A DNA stretch of 64,000 bases from Bog-159 sp963707465 (GCA_963707465.1 CAVPQK010000011.1:682001-746000), one strand, 5' to 3'. Positions 8,299 to 18,286 are shown, counted from the stretch's first letter. The notes: generated by a model not told the origin, from the sequence alone. A program made the numbers and translations.

Positions 8299-9042
8299 TC
8301 ACTCGTCCCCAGCCACCGACAGAGCCCCGTGCTTCATAGCCCACTCCACAAAACCTGCCTCCGCATTGCGCACCCCATGAACATTGGCCTTTCTAATGCT
8401 CCCGATGCCCTTCCAGCGCACGCCGTGCAGGTTCGCATTGCGCAGGTCCGCGTTATCCAGGTTCGTCCCGCGCAGGTCCGCGCCGTCCAGATCGGCATTC
8501 ACCAGATCCGCATCTTGCAGAATCGCGTCTCCCAGCCTCACGCCTCCCAGATTGGCTTTCCGGAAGTTAGCCGATCGCAGGTTGGCATACTCCAGAACCG
8601 CCGCGTGCAAATTGGCGTCGCGCAGGTCCGCCGCTTCCAGGTCGGCGCGAAACAGATTCGCGCCCTGCAGTTGGATGCCTTGCAGGAATGCGCCCGCGGC
8701 GTTCACGCCCACCAATGGAACGTGGTCCTGGTTCAGCTCCTGCAGAGCTTCGATGCGCCCGCCGCTGCCGCCCTTGCCCTGCGCCGTGTTAATCACCTGC
8801 CAGGCCTGGTAGTGTTTCTGTTTTTGCCGGTCGCCGGACTCCGCGAAATAGAAGATCACCGCGAATAGCACCGAGAGAACGCTGAGATACTCCAGCACCT
8901 CCAGCAGCGCCCATCGGCTCAGATAGTAGGCGGACCATTCGAGGCTCCATTCCAACGCGTGGAATGGCAGCGCGATGCGCGCGCTATTTTGCTTGTATTG
9001 GGACCAGGAATGCGGCCGTGGCCGTAGTTCGCGTACCAGCAT
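8299..9042 (-). CDS. Membrane-anchored pentapeptide-repeat protein
   Basis: A 247-residue protein. The N-terminal 50 residues are cytosolic-looking, followed by one transmembrane segment (YLSVLSVLFAVIFYF, about residues 52-66). From about residue 110 onward there is a run of A(D/N)LxX pentapeptides: ANLFRADLEAADLRDANL, YANLRSANFRKANL and DADLVNADLDGADLRGTNL. Such repeats form a right-handed quadrilateral beta-helix. The combination of one membrane span and a cytoplasmic repeat domain is a known but functionally obscure arrangement. It is divergent from the addB-like gene, with 231 bases between the two starts holding no other gene. Confidence 0.85.
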   Translation of the reverse strand: MLVRELRPRPHSWSQYKQNSARIALPFHALEWSLEWSAYYLSRWALLEVLEYLSVLSVLFAVIFYFAESGDRQKQKHYQAWQVINTAQGKGGSGGRIEALQELNQDHVPLVGVNAAGAFLQGIQLQGANLFRADLEAADLRDANLHAAVLEYANLRSANFRKANLGGVRLGDAILQDADLVNADLDGADLRGTNLDNADLRNANLHGVRWKGIGSIRKANVHGVRNAEAGFVEWAMKHGALSVAGDE

Positions 9043-9273
9043 CGCTCTCTGGTTTTAGCACGGTTGGGCTTCGACCGTTGCGGCTAGTTAGCGGCCGCAC
9101 TCTTGGACAGGCTCTTCCGTTGTTTCGCGCCCAGTGCTGCGGCGTCGGGCGGCTCGCCAGGTTGATACCCGCGCCGCGAGGTTCGACCGCAGCGCTGCGT
9201 TGGTCGGGGCTGCCTGCAACGGCTCCGTAGAACAGAATCGGATTTTGTTACAGGCTGCTAAACTGCGGCTTAA

Positions 9274-12200
9274 GTGCGTCATCGGGTCCAATCCGTCTCC
9301 TACGCCGTTTTGCGCGATCGGGCGGCGGACTTTCTCGCATCGCTGAAGGGCCACGCGGAGGTTGTGGTGCTGGCTCAATCGCGCGGCGCGGCTGACGATT
9401 TCGTGCGCGCGGCCTGCGGGGCCGGCCTGCTGGGCGTGCATCGCACCACCCTCACCGGTCTGGCCGTGGATCTCGCCGCGATTCCGCTGGCCCGCGCCGG
9501 GCTGATGCCGGTAGGCGGCTTGGGCGCCGAGGCCATGGTGGCGCGCGTCATCCATAAGCTGAAGGCGGAATCCATCCCGTACTTTCAACCCGTGGCGGAC
9601 ACGCCCGGATTGGCGCGCGCCGTCGCTCGCACCATTGCGGAGTTGCGCCTGGAAGTCGTGCGGCCGGAGGACGTGGCGGCCACCGGTCCGCCTGGCCGCG
9701 ATCTCGCGCGTATGGCGGCGCTCTACGAAGAGGAACTGGCCAGCCGGTCCGCGGCCGACTTCGCGCTGCTGTTGCGGTATGCCATTGGGGCCGCCCGCGA
9801 GGGCAAGCACCGCTGGCTGGGCCTTCCCGTACTGTTGCTCGATCCCGACCTGCAGTCTTCCCTGCGTCGTGAATTTGCCGAAGCGGTCCTCGCCCGGTCC
9901 CCCGAATCGTTCGAGACAAACCTGACGTGTGGGGCAGGCTCTCAGCCGGGGTGCCCTCTGGGCCCGGCCTCTCAGGCCGCCACAACAATAGATCGCATCC
10001 GCGAATCTCTCTTCGCCGAATCTGTCTCGCCCGCCGAAGAGCCCGACTCGACCCTCGACTATTTCTCCGCGGCCGGCGAATCGCTGGAATGCGTAGAAAT
10101 AGCCCGCCGCATCCAAAAAATTGTGGCAGCGGGCGAAGCAGCCTTCGACCGCATGGCCATCCTGCTGCGATCCCCGGAACGTTATCAGCCGCTAGTCGAA
10201 GAAGCTCTGAGGCGGGCGGGCATCCCGGCGCACTTCAGCCGCGGCGTCGCACGTCCCGATCCCGCCGGCCGTGCCTTTCTGGCCTTGCTCGCCTGCGCGG
10301 GCGAAGGCTGCTCCGCTACCCGCTTTGCCGAATATCTCTCCCTGGGTCAGGCGCCGCCCATCGATCGCGTTCCGGCCGGCAGTGCCGTGCCACTGCCGCC
10401 GGAAGACGAAGTGCTCGCGCGATATTACGAGCGCGAAGCCGCGCCGGAGTCCGAGTCCGCGCCCATGCCCGAACCTGCCGAAGGCGAAGACGCCGCGGTC
10501 ATCGGCGGCACGCTGCAATCGCCCGCGGCGTGGGAAAAACTCCTGGTGGATGCCGCCGTGATCGGCGGCCGCGACCGCTGGGCACGCCGCCTGCGGGGCC
10601 TGGAAGCCGAGTATCGCGTTCGTCTCGCGGATCTCGGCCAGAAAGAAGAAGGCCGCCGCCAGCATCTGGAGCGCGAAATCGGCCGTCTGAAAAATCTGGA
10701 GCGATTCGCGCTGCCGCTGATCGATCGTCTGGCCGCTCTGCCGCCGCGGGCCGCCTGGGGCGATTGGATCGAGCATCTCTCCGCGCTGGCCGAAGCCGCC
10801 CTGCGCCGCCCGGAGTCAGTGCTGTCGGTGCTGGGCGAATTACAGGCCATGGCCGAAGTGGGGCCGGTGGGCCTCGACGAAGTCTCCGGCGTGCTGAGCG
10901 ATCGCCTGCGCTTCCTGCGACGCGAGCCGCTGGCCGGCCGCTATGGCCGCGTCTTCGTAAGCGGAATCGACGAAGTGCGCGGGCGCGTGTTCGACATCGT
11001 GTTCCTGCCCGGACTTTGCGAGGGCCTGTTTCCCGGCCGCCCGCATGAGGATCCCATCCTGTTGGATGAGTACCGCAAGGGGCTGAAGGCCGGCTTGCAG
11101 GTACAGGACGACCGCGTGGCCGACGAACGGCGACGTCTGCACATGGCCTGCGCGGCCGCTGAAACCCGCCTGGTGTTTTCGTATCCGCGCATGGATGCGG
11201 TGGAATCGCGGCCGCGCGTGCCGTCGTTCTACGCCTTGGAAATCGTGCGCGCGGCGTTGGGAAAGTTGCCCGAGTTGCGGGCGTTCGAGGAAAAGGCGGG
11301 CCGCGGGGCGCCGTCGCGCCTGGATTGGCCCGCGCCCGCCAACCCGCGCGAGGCGATTGACGATGCCGAGTTCGACCTGGCCACACTGGGGCGCGCGGAT
11401 GCGGGGGGCGCGGGGCACTACCTGATCGATGCCAATCCCTATTTGGCCGACTCGCTACGCCGGTATGCGCGGCGCAACCGTAACGCGTGGTTTGCCGCGG
11501 ATGGCATCTTCGAGCCGGATGAAGCCACGCGCGCGGCCCTGGCCAAACAGCGGCTCGCGGCACGCAGCTATTCGCCATCGGCGCTGCAACATTTTGCGGC
11601 GTGCCCTTACCGGTTTCTGCTGAATGCGATATACCATTTGCGCCCGCGCGAGGAGAAGGTCGCCCTGGAACAGATGGACCCGCTGACGCGCGGGGCGCTG
11701 TTTCATGACGTGCAGTACCGGCTGTTTCTGGAATTGCAGTCCGCCGGACTGCTGCCCATGAGCCTGCAAAATGCCGCACGTGTTACCGAAATCGCCGATG
11801 GGGTATTGGATCTGGTGGCGGAAGAATATCAGGAAAAGCTGGCGCCCGCCATTCTCCGTGTGTGGCGCAGCGAGATCGAGGATCTGCGCATCGACCTGCA
11901 AGGTTGGATTCAGCACGCCGCGGCGGAAGGGGAAGGGTGGATTCCCGCGCATTTCGAATTCAGCTTCGGCACGGATTCCAGGGAATATCGCGATTCGGCC
12001 AGCACGCTCGAACCCGCCGTGCTGGAGGGCGGCGTGCGGCTGCGCGGCGCCATCGACCTGATCGAAAGGCATCCCGTGCGCGGCACGCTGCGTATCACCG
12101 ACCACAAGACGGGGAAACTGCCGAAGCAACTGCCGACATACGTCGGTGGCGGGGCTTTACTGCAACCACTGGCCTATGGCGCGGCGGCGGAGACGCTGTT

Positions 12201-12483
12201 GGGATTGCCGGTGGAACAGAGCCGTCTGTTCTATTGCACGCAGCGCGGCGAGTATGACGAGATTCCGTTCGAGGTCACGGCCAACACGCGGAAGTGGTTC
12301 AGCCACGCCATGTCGCTGATCGATGGTGAAATCGAACGCGGATTTCTGCCCGCCGCGCCGCAAGCGGGCGCCTGCGGCATGTGCGACTATCGGCCGGTCT
12401 GCGGTCCCAACGAAGAACGGCGCACGTCGCGCAAGCACAAGGACCAGTTGGACGCGTTGCAAGCGCTGAGGAATATGCCGTGA
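9274..12483 (+). CDS. addB: AddB-like PD-(D/E)XK nuclease/helicase-like subunit
   Basis: A 1069-residue protein with the layout of AddB/RexB, the second subunit of the AddAB double-strand-break-processing helicase-nuclease. An N-terminal inactivated helicase-like part is followed by a C-terminal PD-(D/E)XK nuclease, visible as LRITDHKTGKLP with the catalytic Asp and Lys. The four cysteines expected for the iron-sulfur staple are present: one in FAACPYRFLL and three in CGMCDYRPVC. The GTG at 9274 is the best start seen; no strong Shine-Dalgarno sequence is visible. The stop overlaps the start of the addA-like gene (GTGA). A short repeat-like segment near 9927-9990 is translated in frame. Confidence 0.85.
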   Translation: MRHRVQSVSYAVLRDRAADFLASLKGHAEVVVLAQSRGAADDFVRAACGAGLLGVHRTTLTGLAVDLAAIPLARAGLMPVGGLGAEAMVARVIHKLKAESIPYFQPVADTPGLARAVARTIAELRLEVVRPEDVAATGPPGRDLARMAALYEEELASRSAADFALLLRYAIGAAREGKHRWLGLPVLLLDPDLQSSLRREFAEAVLARSPESFETNLTCGAGSQPGCPLGPASQAATTIDRIRESLFAESVSPAEEPDSTLDYFSAAGESLECVEIARRIQKIVAAGEAAFDRMAILLRSPERYQPLVEEALRRAGIPAHFSRGVARPDPAGRAFLALLACAGEGCSATRFAEYLSLGQAPPIDRVPAGSAVPLPPEDEVLARYYEREAAPESESAPMPEPAEGEDAAVIGGTLQSPAAWEKLLVDAAVIGGRDRWARRLRGLEAEYRVRLADLGQKEEGRRQHLEREIGRLKNLERFALPLIDRLAALPPRAAWGDWIEHLSALAEAALRRPESVLSVLGELQAMAEVGPVGLDEVSGVLSDRLRFLRREPLAGRYGRVFVSGIDEVRGRVFDIVFLPGLCEGLFPGRPHEDPILLDEYRKGLKAGLQVQDDRVADERRRLHMACAAAETRLVFSYPRMDAVESRPRVPSFYALEIVRAALGKLPELRAFEEKAGRGAPSRLDWPAPANPREAIDDAEFDLATLGRADAGGAGHYLIDANPYLADSLRRYARRNRNAWFAADGIFEPDEATRAALAKQRLAARSYSPSALQHFAACPYRFLLNAIYHLRPREEKVALEQMDPLTRGALFHDVQYRLFLELQSAGLLPMSLQNAARVTEIADGVLDLVAEEYQEKLAPAILRVWRSEIEDLRIDLQGWIQHAAAEGEGWIPAHFEFSFGTDSREYRDSASTLEPAVLEGGVRLRGAIDLIERHPVRGTLRITDHKTGKLPKQLPTYVGGGALLQPLAYGAAAETLLGLPVEQSRLFYCTQRGEYDEIPFEVTANTRKWFSHAMSLIDGEIERGFLPAAPQAGACGMCDYRPVCGPNEERRTSRKHKDQLDALQALRNMP
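9927..9990 (+). repeat. REP-like palindromic segment translated inside addB
   Basis: This stretch encodes a Cys/Gly/Pro-rich patch (CGAGSQPGCPLGPASQAATT) unlike its surroundings. It contains CGGGGTGCCCTCTGGGCC (9947-9964), which recurs exactly at 33841-33858, plus flanking inverted halves (GCCGGG...CCCGGC). It looks like a small mobile or REP-type repeat that landed in frame. Confidence 0.5.
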
Positions 12484-15400
12484 TTCCCGGTGTTCAGACA
12501 GACGATGCGGCCGCGCGCGAACGCATTCGCACTTCGCTCGGAGAGAGCCTCATCGTGGAAGCTTCGGCGGGCACGGGAAAGACGTCGGAACTGATCCAGC
12601 GAATTGTGCGCGTGCTGGCGGCAGGCACGCGGGTCGACCAGATCGTGGCCGTCACTTTCACCCACAAAGCCGCCGGCGAACTGAAGATCCGGCTGCGCGC
12701 GGAACTGGACAAAGCGCGCGCCGGGTGCGCCGATGCGGAAGAACGCGCCCGCCTGGAAGACGCGCTGGAGCGGCTGGAAGAAGCGGCCATCGGCACGATT
12801 CACGGCTTCTGCGCGCAGATCCTGCGAGAGCGTCCGGTGGAAGCGCGCGTCGATCCGGACTTCGCGGAACTCACCGAGCCGGAAGCCGGCCGTATTTACG
12901 ACCGCGCCTTCGACGGCTGGTTCCAGCGCAAGCTGGACTCGGGATCCATAGCCTTGCGCCGGGCGCTCACGCGGCTGGCCTGGCGCGAGCCCTGGCAAGC
13001 GGAGCTTCCCGCGGTGGAGTCGATCAAGAGCGCCGGCAAGCATTTGCTGGATTGGCGCGGCTATGCGAGACCCTGGCGCAAGGAACCGTTCGATCGCAGT
13101 GCCCGCGTGGAGGCGCTGCTGCGGCAATCGAGAGAGATCGCCGGCCTGGTGCACCAGTGTCCCCGATCGAACGACCGGCTGGTGACGGGCATGCGTCCAC
13201 TGATGGACCTGCTGAAACAACCCGGCGACGAAGACACGCGGGAGGCACGGCTTTTGAAGCTGGGTGCGGCTCTGAAACGAAACTTCAAGCCCGGTTCCGG
13301 CAACTTCGCGCCGGGCATCCCACGGCAGCAGGTGTTGGACGCCCGCGAGGTGCTGCTGCGCGATCTGGAGGAGTTTTGCCGCGACGCCGGCGCCGATTTC
13401 GCGGCCGCCCTGCGCGACGACATGCAGGATCTGGTAGCCGGCTACCGCGAGTGCAAACAGCGGGCCGGAAAGCTCGATTTCGACGATCTTTTGCTATTGG
13501 TCCGCAACCTGGTGCGCGACGACCGGGGTGTCCGCCAATACTTGCAAAACCGATATAGCCGCATATTCGTGGACGAGTTTCAGGATACCGATCCGCTGCA
13601 AGCCGAAATCCTGATCCTGCTTTCCGCGGACGACCCGGCCGAAAGCGATTGGCTGAAGGCGACGCCCATCCCCGGCAAACTCTTTGTGGTGGGGGATCCC
13701 AAGCAATCTATCTACAAATTCCGCCGCGCCGACGTGGTGCTCTACGAAAGCGTCTGCCAGGCGCTGGTCTCGCGCGGTGTGACGCGCATCCACCTGACGA
13801 AAAGCTTCCGCGCGGTGCGGCCCATCCAGCACCTGGTGAACGCGGCCTTCGCGCCGCAGATGACCGGCGATCATGCGGGCGGCCAGGCGCGTTATGCGCC
13901 TCTCGAGGAGCACCGCGCGGCCAACCCGAAGCAGCCGGCCCTTGTCGTGCTGCCGGTGCCGGCGCCGTATGGGGTGCGGCGCGTCAGCAACGAAAGCATC
14001 GACGCCAGTCTGCCCAGGGCGATCGCCGCTTACATCGATTGGCTGGCGAACGAAAGCGGTTGGGAGGTGTGCGACCGGGATGGCGCGCTAGTGCGGCTGC
14101 AGGCCAAGCATATCTGCGTGCTCTTCCGCCGGTTCGTCAGCTTTGGCGCGGACACTTCGCGCGATTATACGCAGGCCCTCGAAGCGCGCGGCATACCGCA
14201 TTTGCTGGTGGGATCGAAGTCCTTTTATCATCGCGAGGAAGTCGAAGCCGTGCGCGTGGCGCTGGCCGCCATCGAATGGCCGGACGATGAACTTTCGGTG
14301 TTCGGCACGTTGCGTGGGTCGTTGTTCGCCATCCCGGACAATCTGCTGCTGCGCTTCCGGTCCGAAGCCGGGCCCTTGCGCCCGTATCGCAGCGGCCGGC
14401 AGTCCCTTGCGGCGGAGTTCAAGCCCATCGCCGATGCGCTGTCCATTCTGATTGGCCTGCATCGGAATCGCAACTACCGCCCCATTGTGGACACCGTCAA
14501 TGCGCTGCTCGAAGCCAGCCGTGCGCACGCCGGGTTCATGCTACGGCGGGGCGGTGCGCAGGCGCTGGCGAATGTCTATCGGATCTGCGATCTGGCGCGT
14601 ACTTTTGAGCTGACCGGCGGTCTCTCCTTCCGCGGCTTCGTGGAGGATCTGGGGGCGCGCGCGGAGAAGGGCGAATCGAGCGAAGCGCCGGTGCTCGAAG
14701 AGGCGTCCGACGGCGTGCGCCTGATGACGGTGCATTCGGCGAAGGGACTGGAATTCCCCGTGGTGATCCTGGCCGATATGACGGCCAAGCTGGCGCGGGA
14801 GACTGCCGAACGCTTCGTGGCAGGCGATTTGTGCGCGACACGCTTATTGGGCGCCGCGCCCTGGGAATTGCTGGAGCACGAACAGCATGAGCACACCCGC
14901 GAAGTCGCCGAAGGGGTGCGCGTGGCGTATGTGGCGGCGACGCGCGCGCGCGACCTGCTGGTAGTTCCCGCGGTGGGCGACGAGGAGCGCGACGGCTGGC
15001 TGGGGCCGCTCAATAAAGCGATCTACCCGGCGCGCGGCCAGCACCGCGCCAAAGCCGCCGCCGCCGGCTGTCCACCGTTCGCGGGCGATCGTACCGTGCT
15101 GGAACGCCCCACCGAAATGCTCGGACAGCCCGAAGATTCCGTGCGTCCCGGCCTGCACACTCCGCAGGCCGGCCAACACCAGGTGGTCTGGTGGGACCCG
15201 ATCGGGCTTCGGCTGGACGTCACGCAGGGGTTAGGCTTGCGGCAGGAGGACATACTGGCGGCCGAGCCTGCAGCGCGCGCCGCCGAGGGTGTCGCGCGCT
15301 ACCGTGAATGGCAAACGGAGCGGCAGCGGACGCTCGAAAGCGGCCAATTGCCGGCCTTCCGTATCGTATCGCCCACCGACGGCCTCGAGAACCCGCCCGA

Positions 15401-15869
15401 GCTTCGCCCGATCATTATCGAACCGGTCGTGCCGGTGGCCGGACGCCCCGGTGGCCGCCGCTTCGGCATCCTCGTCCACGCCATGCTGCGCGATCTCGAT
15501 TGGCGGGGCGCGCCGGATCAAATCGCGGCGCTGGCGAGGGTGCATGCGCGCCTGCTGGACGCCCCGGGCGAAGAGGCGGACGCCGCGGCGGCGGCGGTGG
15601 AAGCTGCCTGGGCGCACCCGCTTCTGGAGCGGGCGCGCGCCGCCGAAAGCTGCCATCGGGAGCTGCCCGTCCACTTGCGACTGGAAGACGGGCGGCTGCT
15701 GGAAGGCGTGCTCGACCTGGCGTTCCTCGAGCGGGAACGCTGGATCGTGATCGATTTCAAAAGCGACTCGGCGCAGGCCGCCCGCTATCAGCGCCAATTG
15801 CAATGGTACCTTTATGCACTTTCGAAACTCACCGGGCGGGCGGCGGAGGGTCACTTGCTTCCTGTTTGA
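12480..15869 (+). CDS. addA: AddA-like UvrD/RecB-family helicase-nuclease
   Basis: A 1129-residue protein if started at GTG 12480, which overlaps the addB stop as GTGA and has CTGAGG about nine bases upstream; an in-frame start at 12381 lies inside addB and is unlikely. Superfamily 1A helicase motifs are all visible: Walker A ASAGTGKT (residues 28-35), VTFTHKAA, FVDEFQDTDPLQ, VVGDPKQSIYKFRRAD, KSFRAVRPIQ, TVHSAKGLEFPVV and YVAATRARDLL. The C-terminus holds a RecB-type nuclease domain (WIVIDFKSDS then YQRQLQWY). With the upstream AddB it forms a complete enzyme that resects DNA ends for recombination. Confidence 0.92.
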   Translation: MIPGVQTDDAAARERIRTSLGESLIVEASAGTGKTSELIQRIVRVLAAGTRVDQIVAVTFTHKAAGELKIRLRAELDKARAGCADAEERARLEDALERLEEAAIGTIHGFCAQILRERPVEARVDPDFAELTEPEAGRIYDRAFDGWFQRKLDSGSIALRRALTRLAWREPWQAELPAVESIKSAGKHLLDWRGYARPWRKEPFDRSARVEALLRQSREIAGLVHQCPRSNDRLVTGMRPLMDLLKQPGDEDTREARLLKLGAALKRNFKPGSGNFAPGIPRQQVLDAREVLLRDLEEFCRDAGADFAAALRDDMQDLVAGYRECKQRAGKLDFDDLLLLVRNLVRDDRGVRQYLQNRYSRIFVDEFQDTDPLQAEILILLSADDPAESDWLKATPIPGKLFVVGDPKQSIYKFRRADVVLYESVCQALVSRGVTRIHLTKSFRAVRPIQHLVNAAFAPQMTGDHAGGQARYAPLEEHRAANPKQPALVVLPVPAPYGVRRVSNESIDASLPRAIAAYIDWLANESGWEVCDRDGALVRLQAKHICVLFRRFVSFGADTSRDYTQALEARGIPHLLVGSKSFYHREEVEAVRVALAAIEWPDDELSVFGTLRGSLFAIPDNLLLRFRSEAGPLRPYRSGRQSLAAEFKPIADALSILIGLHRNRNYRPIVDTVNALLEASRAHAGFMLRRGGAQALANVYRICDLARTFELTGGLSFRGFVEDLGARAEKGESSEAPVLEEASDGVRLMTVHSAKGLEFPVVILADMTAKLARETAERFVAGDLCATRLLGAAPWELLEHEQHEHTREVAEGVRVAYVAATRARDLLVVPAVGDEERDGWLGPLNKAIYPARGQHRAKAAAAGCPPFAGDRTVLERPTEMLGQPEDSVRPGLHTPQAGQHQVVWWDPIGLRLDVTQGLGLRQEDILAAEPAARAAEGVARYREWQTERQRTLESGQLPAFRIVSPTDGLENPPELRPIIIEPVVPVAGRPGGRRFGILVHAMLRDLDWRGAPDQIAALARVHARLLDAPGEEADAAAAAVEAAWAHPLLERARAAESCHRELPVHLRLEDGRLLEGVLDLAFLERERWIVIDFKSDSAQAARYQRQLQWYLYALSKLTGRAAEGHLLPV

Positions 15870-16100
15870 CGGTTCGGGTCATGCTGCCAAGTGATTGATA
15901 AAGTGACATGTTGGAGAAGGTTTGCGGCGTCGGTGCGGCCGGTTTCATTAAAAATCGTTAAAATGAGACGATTCGGTGTGAAACTGTTGACTGGCGGGCA
16001 GGTATCGTGATCTAATTCGAGCGTACCGTTTCAGGCGGCGCAGTGGGGGCTTAAGAGGTTCGGAAACGACCGGTTTTCCGTTGAAGGCAAAGAATTTCTC

Positions 16101-16129
16101 TTGACACGGGCGCAGCGATACGTTATGAA
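16101..16129 (+). promoter_or_regulatory. Sigma70-type promoter upstream of the 16393 gene
   Basis: TTGACA (16101-16106), a 17-base spacer and TATGAA (16124-16129) form a near-consensus promoter. It lies in an otherwise gene-free interval of about 520 bases and would give a 5' leader of roughly 250 bases. Confidence 0.6.
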
Positions 16130-16204
16130 TATCTTTACTGAGTTTGCTACAAATGCAATTTTTGGGCAATCCTGCGAGCCGGCCAAAGACAAAAAATAGA
16201 AACA

Positions 16205-16265
16205 GGCAGCCCTATCGCAGGGCGTAGTTCGGCAGTACCCGGTGCCAGGCAGTAGGGTTGCCGGC
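16205..16265 (+). promoter_or_regulatory. Structured 5' leader, possible riboswitch-like element
   Basis: Between the promoter and the coding sequence lie three short stems: GCCC/GGGC (16209-16223), GGCA/TGCC (16231-16246) and GGCA-GTAGGGT-TGCC (16248-16262), the last extended by GCC/GGC around a bulged A. The third resembles the P3 hairpin of GEMM (c-di-GMP-I) riboswitches, GGUA-GCGGGGU-UACC, with covarying stem bases. I do not find the conserved ACGCAAAGC core, so a true GEMM element is doubtful. A structured regulatory leader is plausible. Confidence 0.3.
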
Positions 16266-16392
16266 AAGATCTTGATGAAGTCTCCGCCCGCACGGAGAAG
16301 TTCCCCAGGTGGTAAAGAAGGCAGTTGGAGAGAGGCTCAGGTTGAGAGAGAACTTCGACCGATTCAATTTCGCAATTCACAAGGAGAAGGAA

Positions 16393-18261
16393 ATGGCAGA
16401 TTTTCGCAGATGGTTTCTGGCGTTCGCCGCACTCGTCCTGGTTCTAGGATCGGCAGTTCCGGCGAGCGCACAATATGGTGTTATTTGCGGCACGTCCGCC
16501 GCGGTGGCCCCCACACTTCGTCACGAGGGCTTCACCGAACTGGCGGGTGATATCCTGCTGAGTTGCACCAAGGCTCCAGGCGCCTCGTCAACACCGGCCG
16601 GCACCCCCGTGGCGCAGGCAAATATCACCGTGAACGTTGGTGCGCCGATAACCAGCCGCATTCTTACCGGTTCGGTAACGGAAGCGCTGTTGCTGGTTGA
16701 CGATCCGGGCCCGACCGCTCAGGTCCCTTGCCTCAGCCCCACCAACCCCACAATCGCCTGCCAGGTCATCGGCGACGGCGTGGGCGGAGAATTTCAGGCT
16801 CCCGCGCCTCAGTACAACGTTTTCCAGGGAATTACCGGCCTCGGCGGCCCTGGCTTAGCGGCGAACACGATCACGTTTCTGGGCGTTCCGATTGATGCAC
16901 CGGGCACGGCTGGTGCGGTACTTACCTATCGGATCACGAACATTCGCGTCGACGCGACGGGTATTGCGGTTGGCATACCTTTGAACGCGCTCGTCACGTC
17001 CAGCAGCAGCACATCCATCCAGATCACCGCGGGCCAGGATACGGCCGTGGTTGGATTCGCAACCCTCGGCTTGAACCAGGACATCTCTGGCCAGGCACCT
17101 GTGGTGGCGGGCTTCACGCCTTCTTTCCTGGAGTGCGAAAACTCTCCAATGACGGTGGTGGGAACGGCAACATTTACGGAGGCTTTCGCGACTGCCTTTA
17201 AGGATAAGGGAGCCACCGGCCAGAATACTCCTGGGATTGTCTACAACACGGAGAGCGGTCTGGAAATCACGATTAACGGAAACACCACCGGCGTTGCCGA
17301 TACCGGGACAAGGCTCCAGGTATGGATCTCCAATATTCCGCCAGGCGCCGTGATCTCGGTGGATAGCTGGGCACAGTCTTCGGCTGCGGTTTGCACCGCG
17401 GTTTCGGAGCCCTGCTCGCCGGAACCGTCGGATGCCACTCTGGTGACGTCCTCGGGTTCCACCCCCGTGGATCCCTTTGCCAACACAGTTACGACTGTGG
17501 TTGACAATTCCGCCGGAACCGCGCCCATCCCGGGCTATCTGGTTCAATGGGAGATCACCAACACGAATCCGTTCGCGATCGATTCATTGGTGTTCAACAT
17601 CTATGCGTCGCTCCTCGGCCAGCCCAGCAACACCTTGCCGAACGCTTCCACGACCGGCGTAGGCGGCTTCAGTCCGCAGGCTGCCAGCGCGGTTCCGAGC
17701 GAAGCCATCCCGACGTTCTCGACGACAGTCCCGACGCCGGCGGCGCCCACGACTCTGTTCACCGCTTCGCAGTGCGTGACGTACCTGCTGTTCCCGTACA
17801 TCACCGACTTGACCGGGTTTGACACCGGTATCGCCATCTCCAACACGTCTTTGGATCCGCTGGGAACCACCCCGCAGAATTCCGGAGCGTGCACGGTCAC
17901 ATTCTATAGCGGTGGCGCCGTCGCCACAGCCATGAATGATGGCGGTGCAGTCAATGGCGTCTACACTACAGCGGTCATCCCTGGCGGCAGCGACACCGCG
18001 TTCCTGCTGTCCGGTCTCGACCTGACGGGCTATAACGCCGGTACGTCGTCCGTACCGACCGGTTATGCCATCGCGACTTGCAACTTCCAGTATGCTCACG
18101 GTTACAGCTTTGTGAGCGACTTCCAGTTGCAGCACTTCGCGGCGGCCTATCTGGCGCTGATCATCCCCGACGCTTCGACTCGTGCGGCTACGCCGTTCCT
18201 TTGCTCGGCCTACGGCACGACCAACACCTGCAACATCACGGGTGAGCAACTCGTTCACTAA
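16393..18261 (+). CDS. Secreted protein of unknown function
   Basis: A protein of about 622 residues. The ATG at 16393 is preceded by AAGGAG with ideal spacing and begins a clear Sec signal (MADFRRWFLAFAALVLVLG...PASAQ). The in-frame ATG at 16309 adds a charged, non-signal leader and is rejected. The mature protein is Thr/Ser/Gly/Pro-rich with few charges and scattered cysteines. The C-terminal 170 residues (LLFPYITDLTGFDTGIAISN then ACTVTFYSGGA) look like a beta-sandwich module seen in other acidobacterial exported proteins. I do not recognise a named family. It has its own promoter, a long leader and a strong terminator, so it is a single-gene unit, probably well expressed. Confidence 0.75.
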   Translation: MADFRRWFLAFAALVLVLGSAVPASAQYGVICGTSAAVAPTLRHEGFTELAGDILLSCTKAPGASSTPAGTPVAQANITVNVGAPITSRILTGSVTEALLLVDDPGPTAQVPCLSPTNPTIACQVIGDGVGGEFQAPAPQYNVFQGITGLGGPGLAANTITFLGVPIDAPGTAGAVLTYRITNIRVDATGIAVGIPLNALVTSSSSTSIQITAGQDTAVVGFATLGLNQDISGQAPVVAGFTPSFLECENSPMTVVGTATFTEAFATAFKDKGATGQNTPGIVYNTESGLEITINGNTTGVADTGTRLQVWISNIPPGAVISVDSWAQSSAAVCTAVSEPCSPEPSDATLVTSSGSTPVDPFANTVTTVVDNSAGTAPIPGYLVQWEITNTNPFAIDSLVFNIYASLLGQPSNTLPNASTTGVGGFSPQAASAVPSEAIPTFSTTVPTPAAPTTLFTASQCVTYLLFPYITDLTGFDTGIAISNTSLDPLGTTPQNSGACTVTFYSGGAVATAMNDGGAVNGVYTTAVIPGGSDTAFLLSGLDLTGYNAGTSSVPTGYAIATCNFQYAHGYSFVSDFQLQHFAAAYLALIIPDASTRAATPFLCSAYGTTNTCNITGEQLVH

Positions 18262-18286
18262 ACTTCACGGCACTTCGTCGTGAAAA

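Noticed and set aside
16205..16265. Firm call of a c-di-GMP-I riboswitch
   Set aside because: One hairpin is similar, but the conserved core and tetraloop arrangement were not found, so it is listed only as a possible structured leader.
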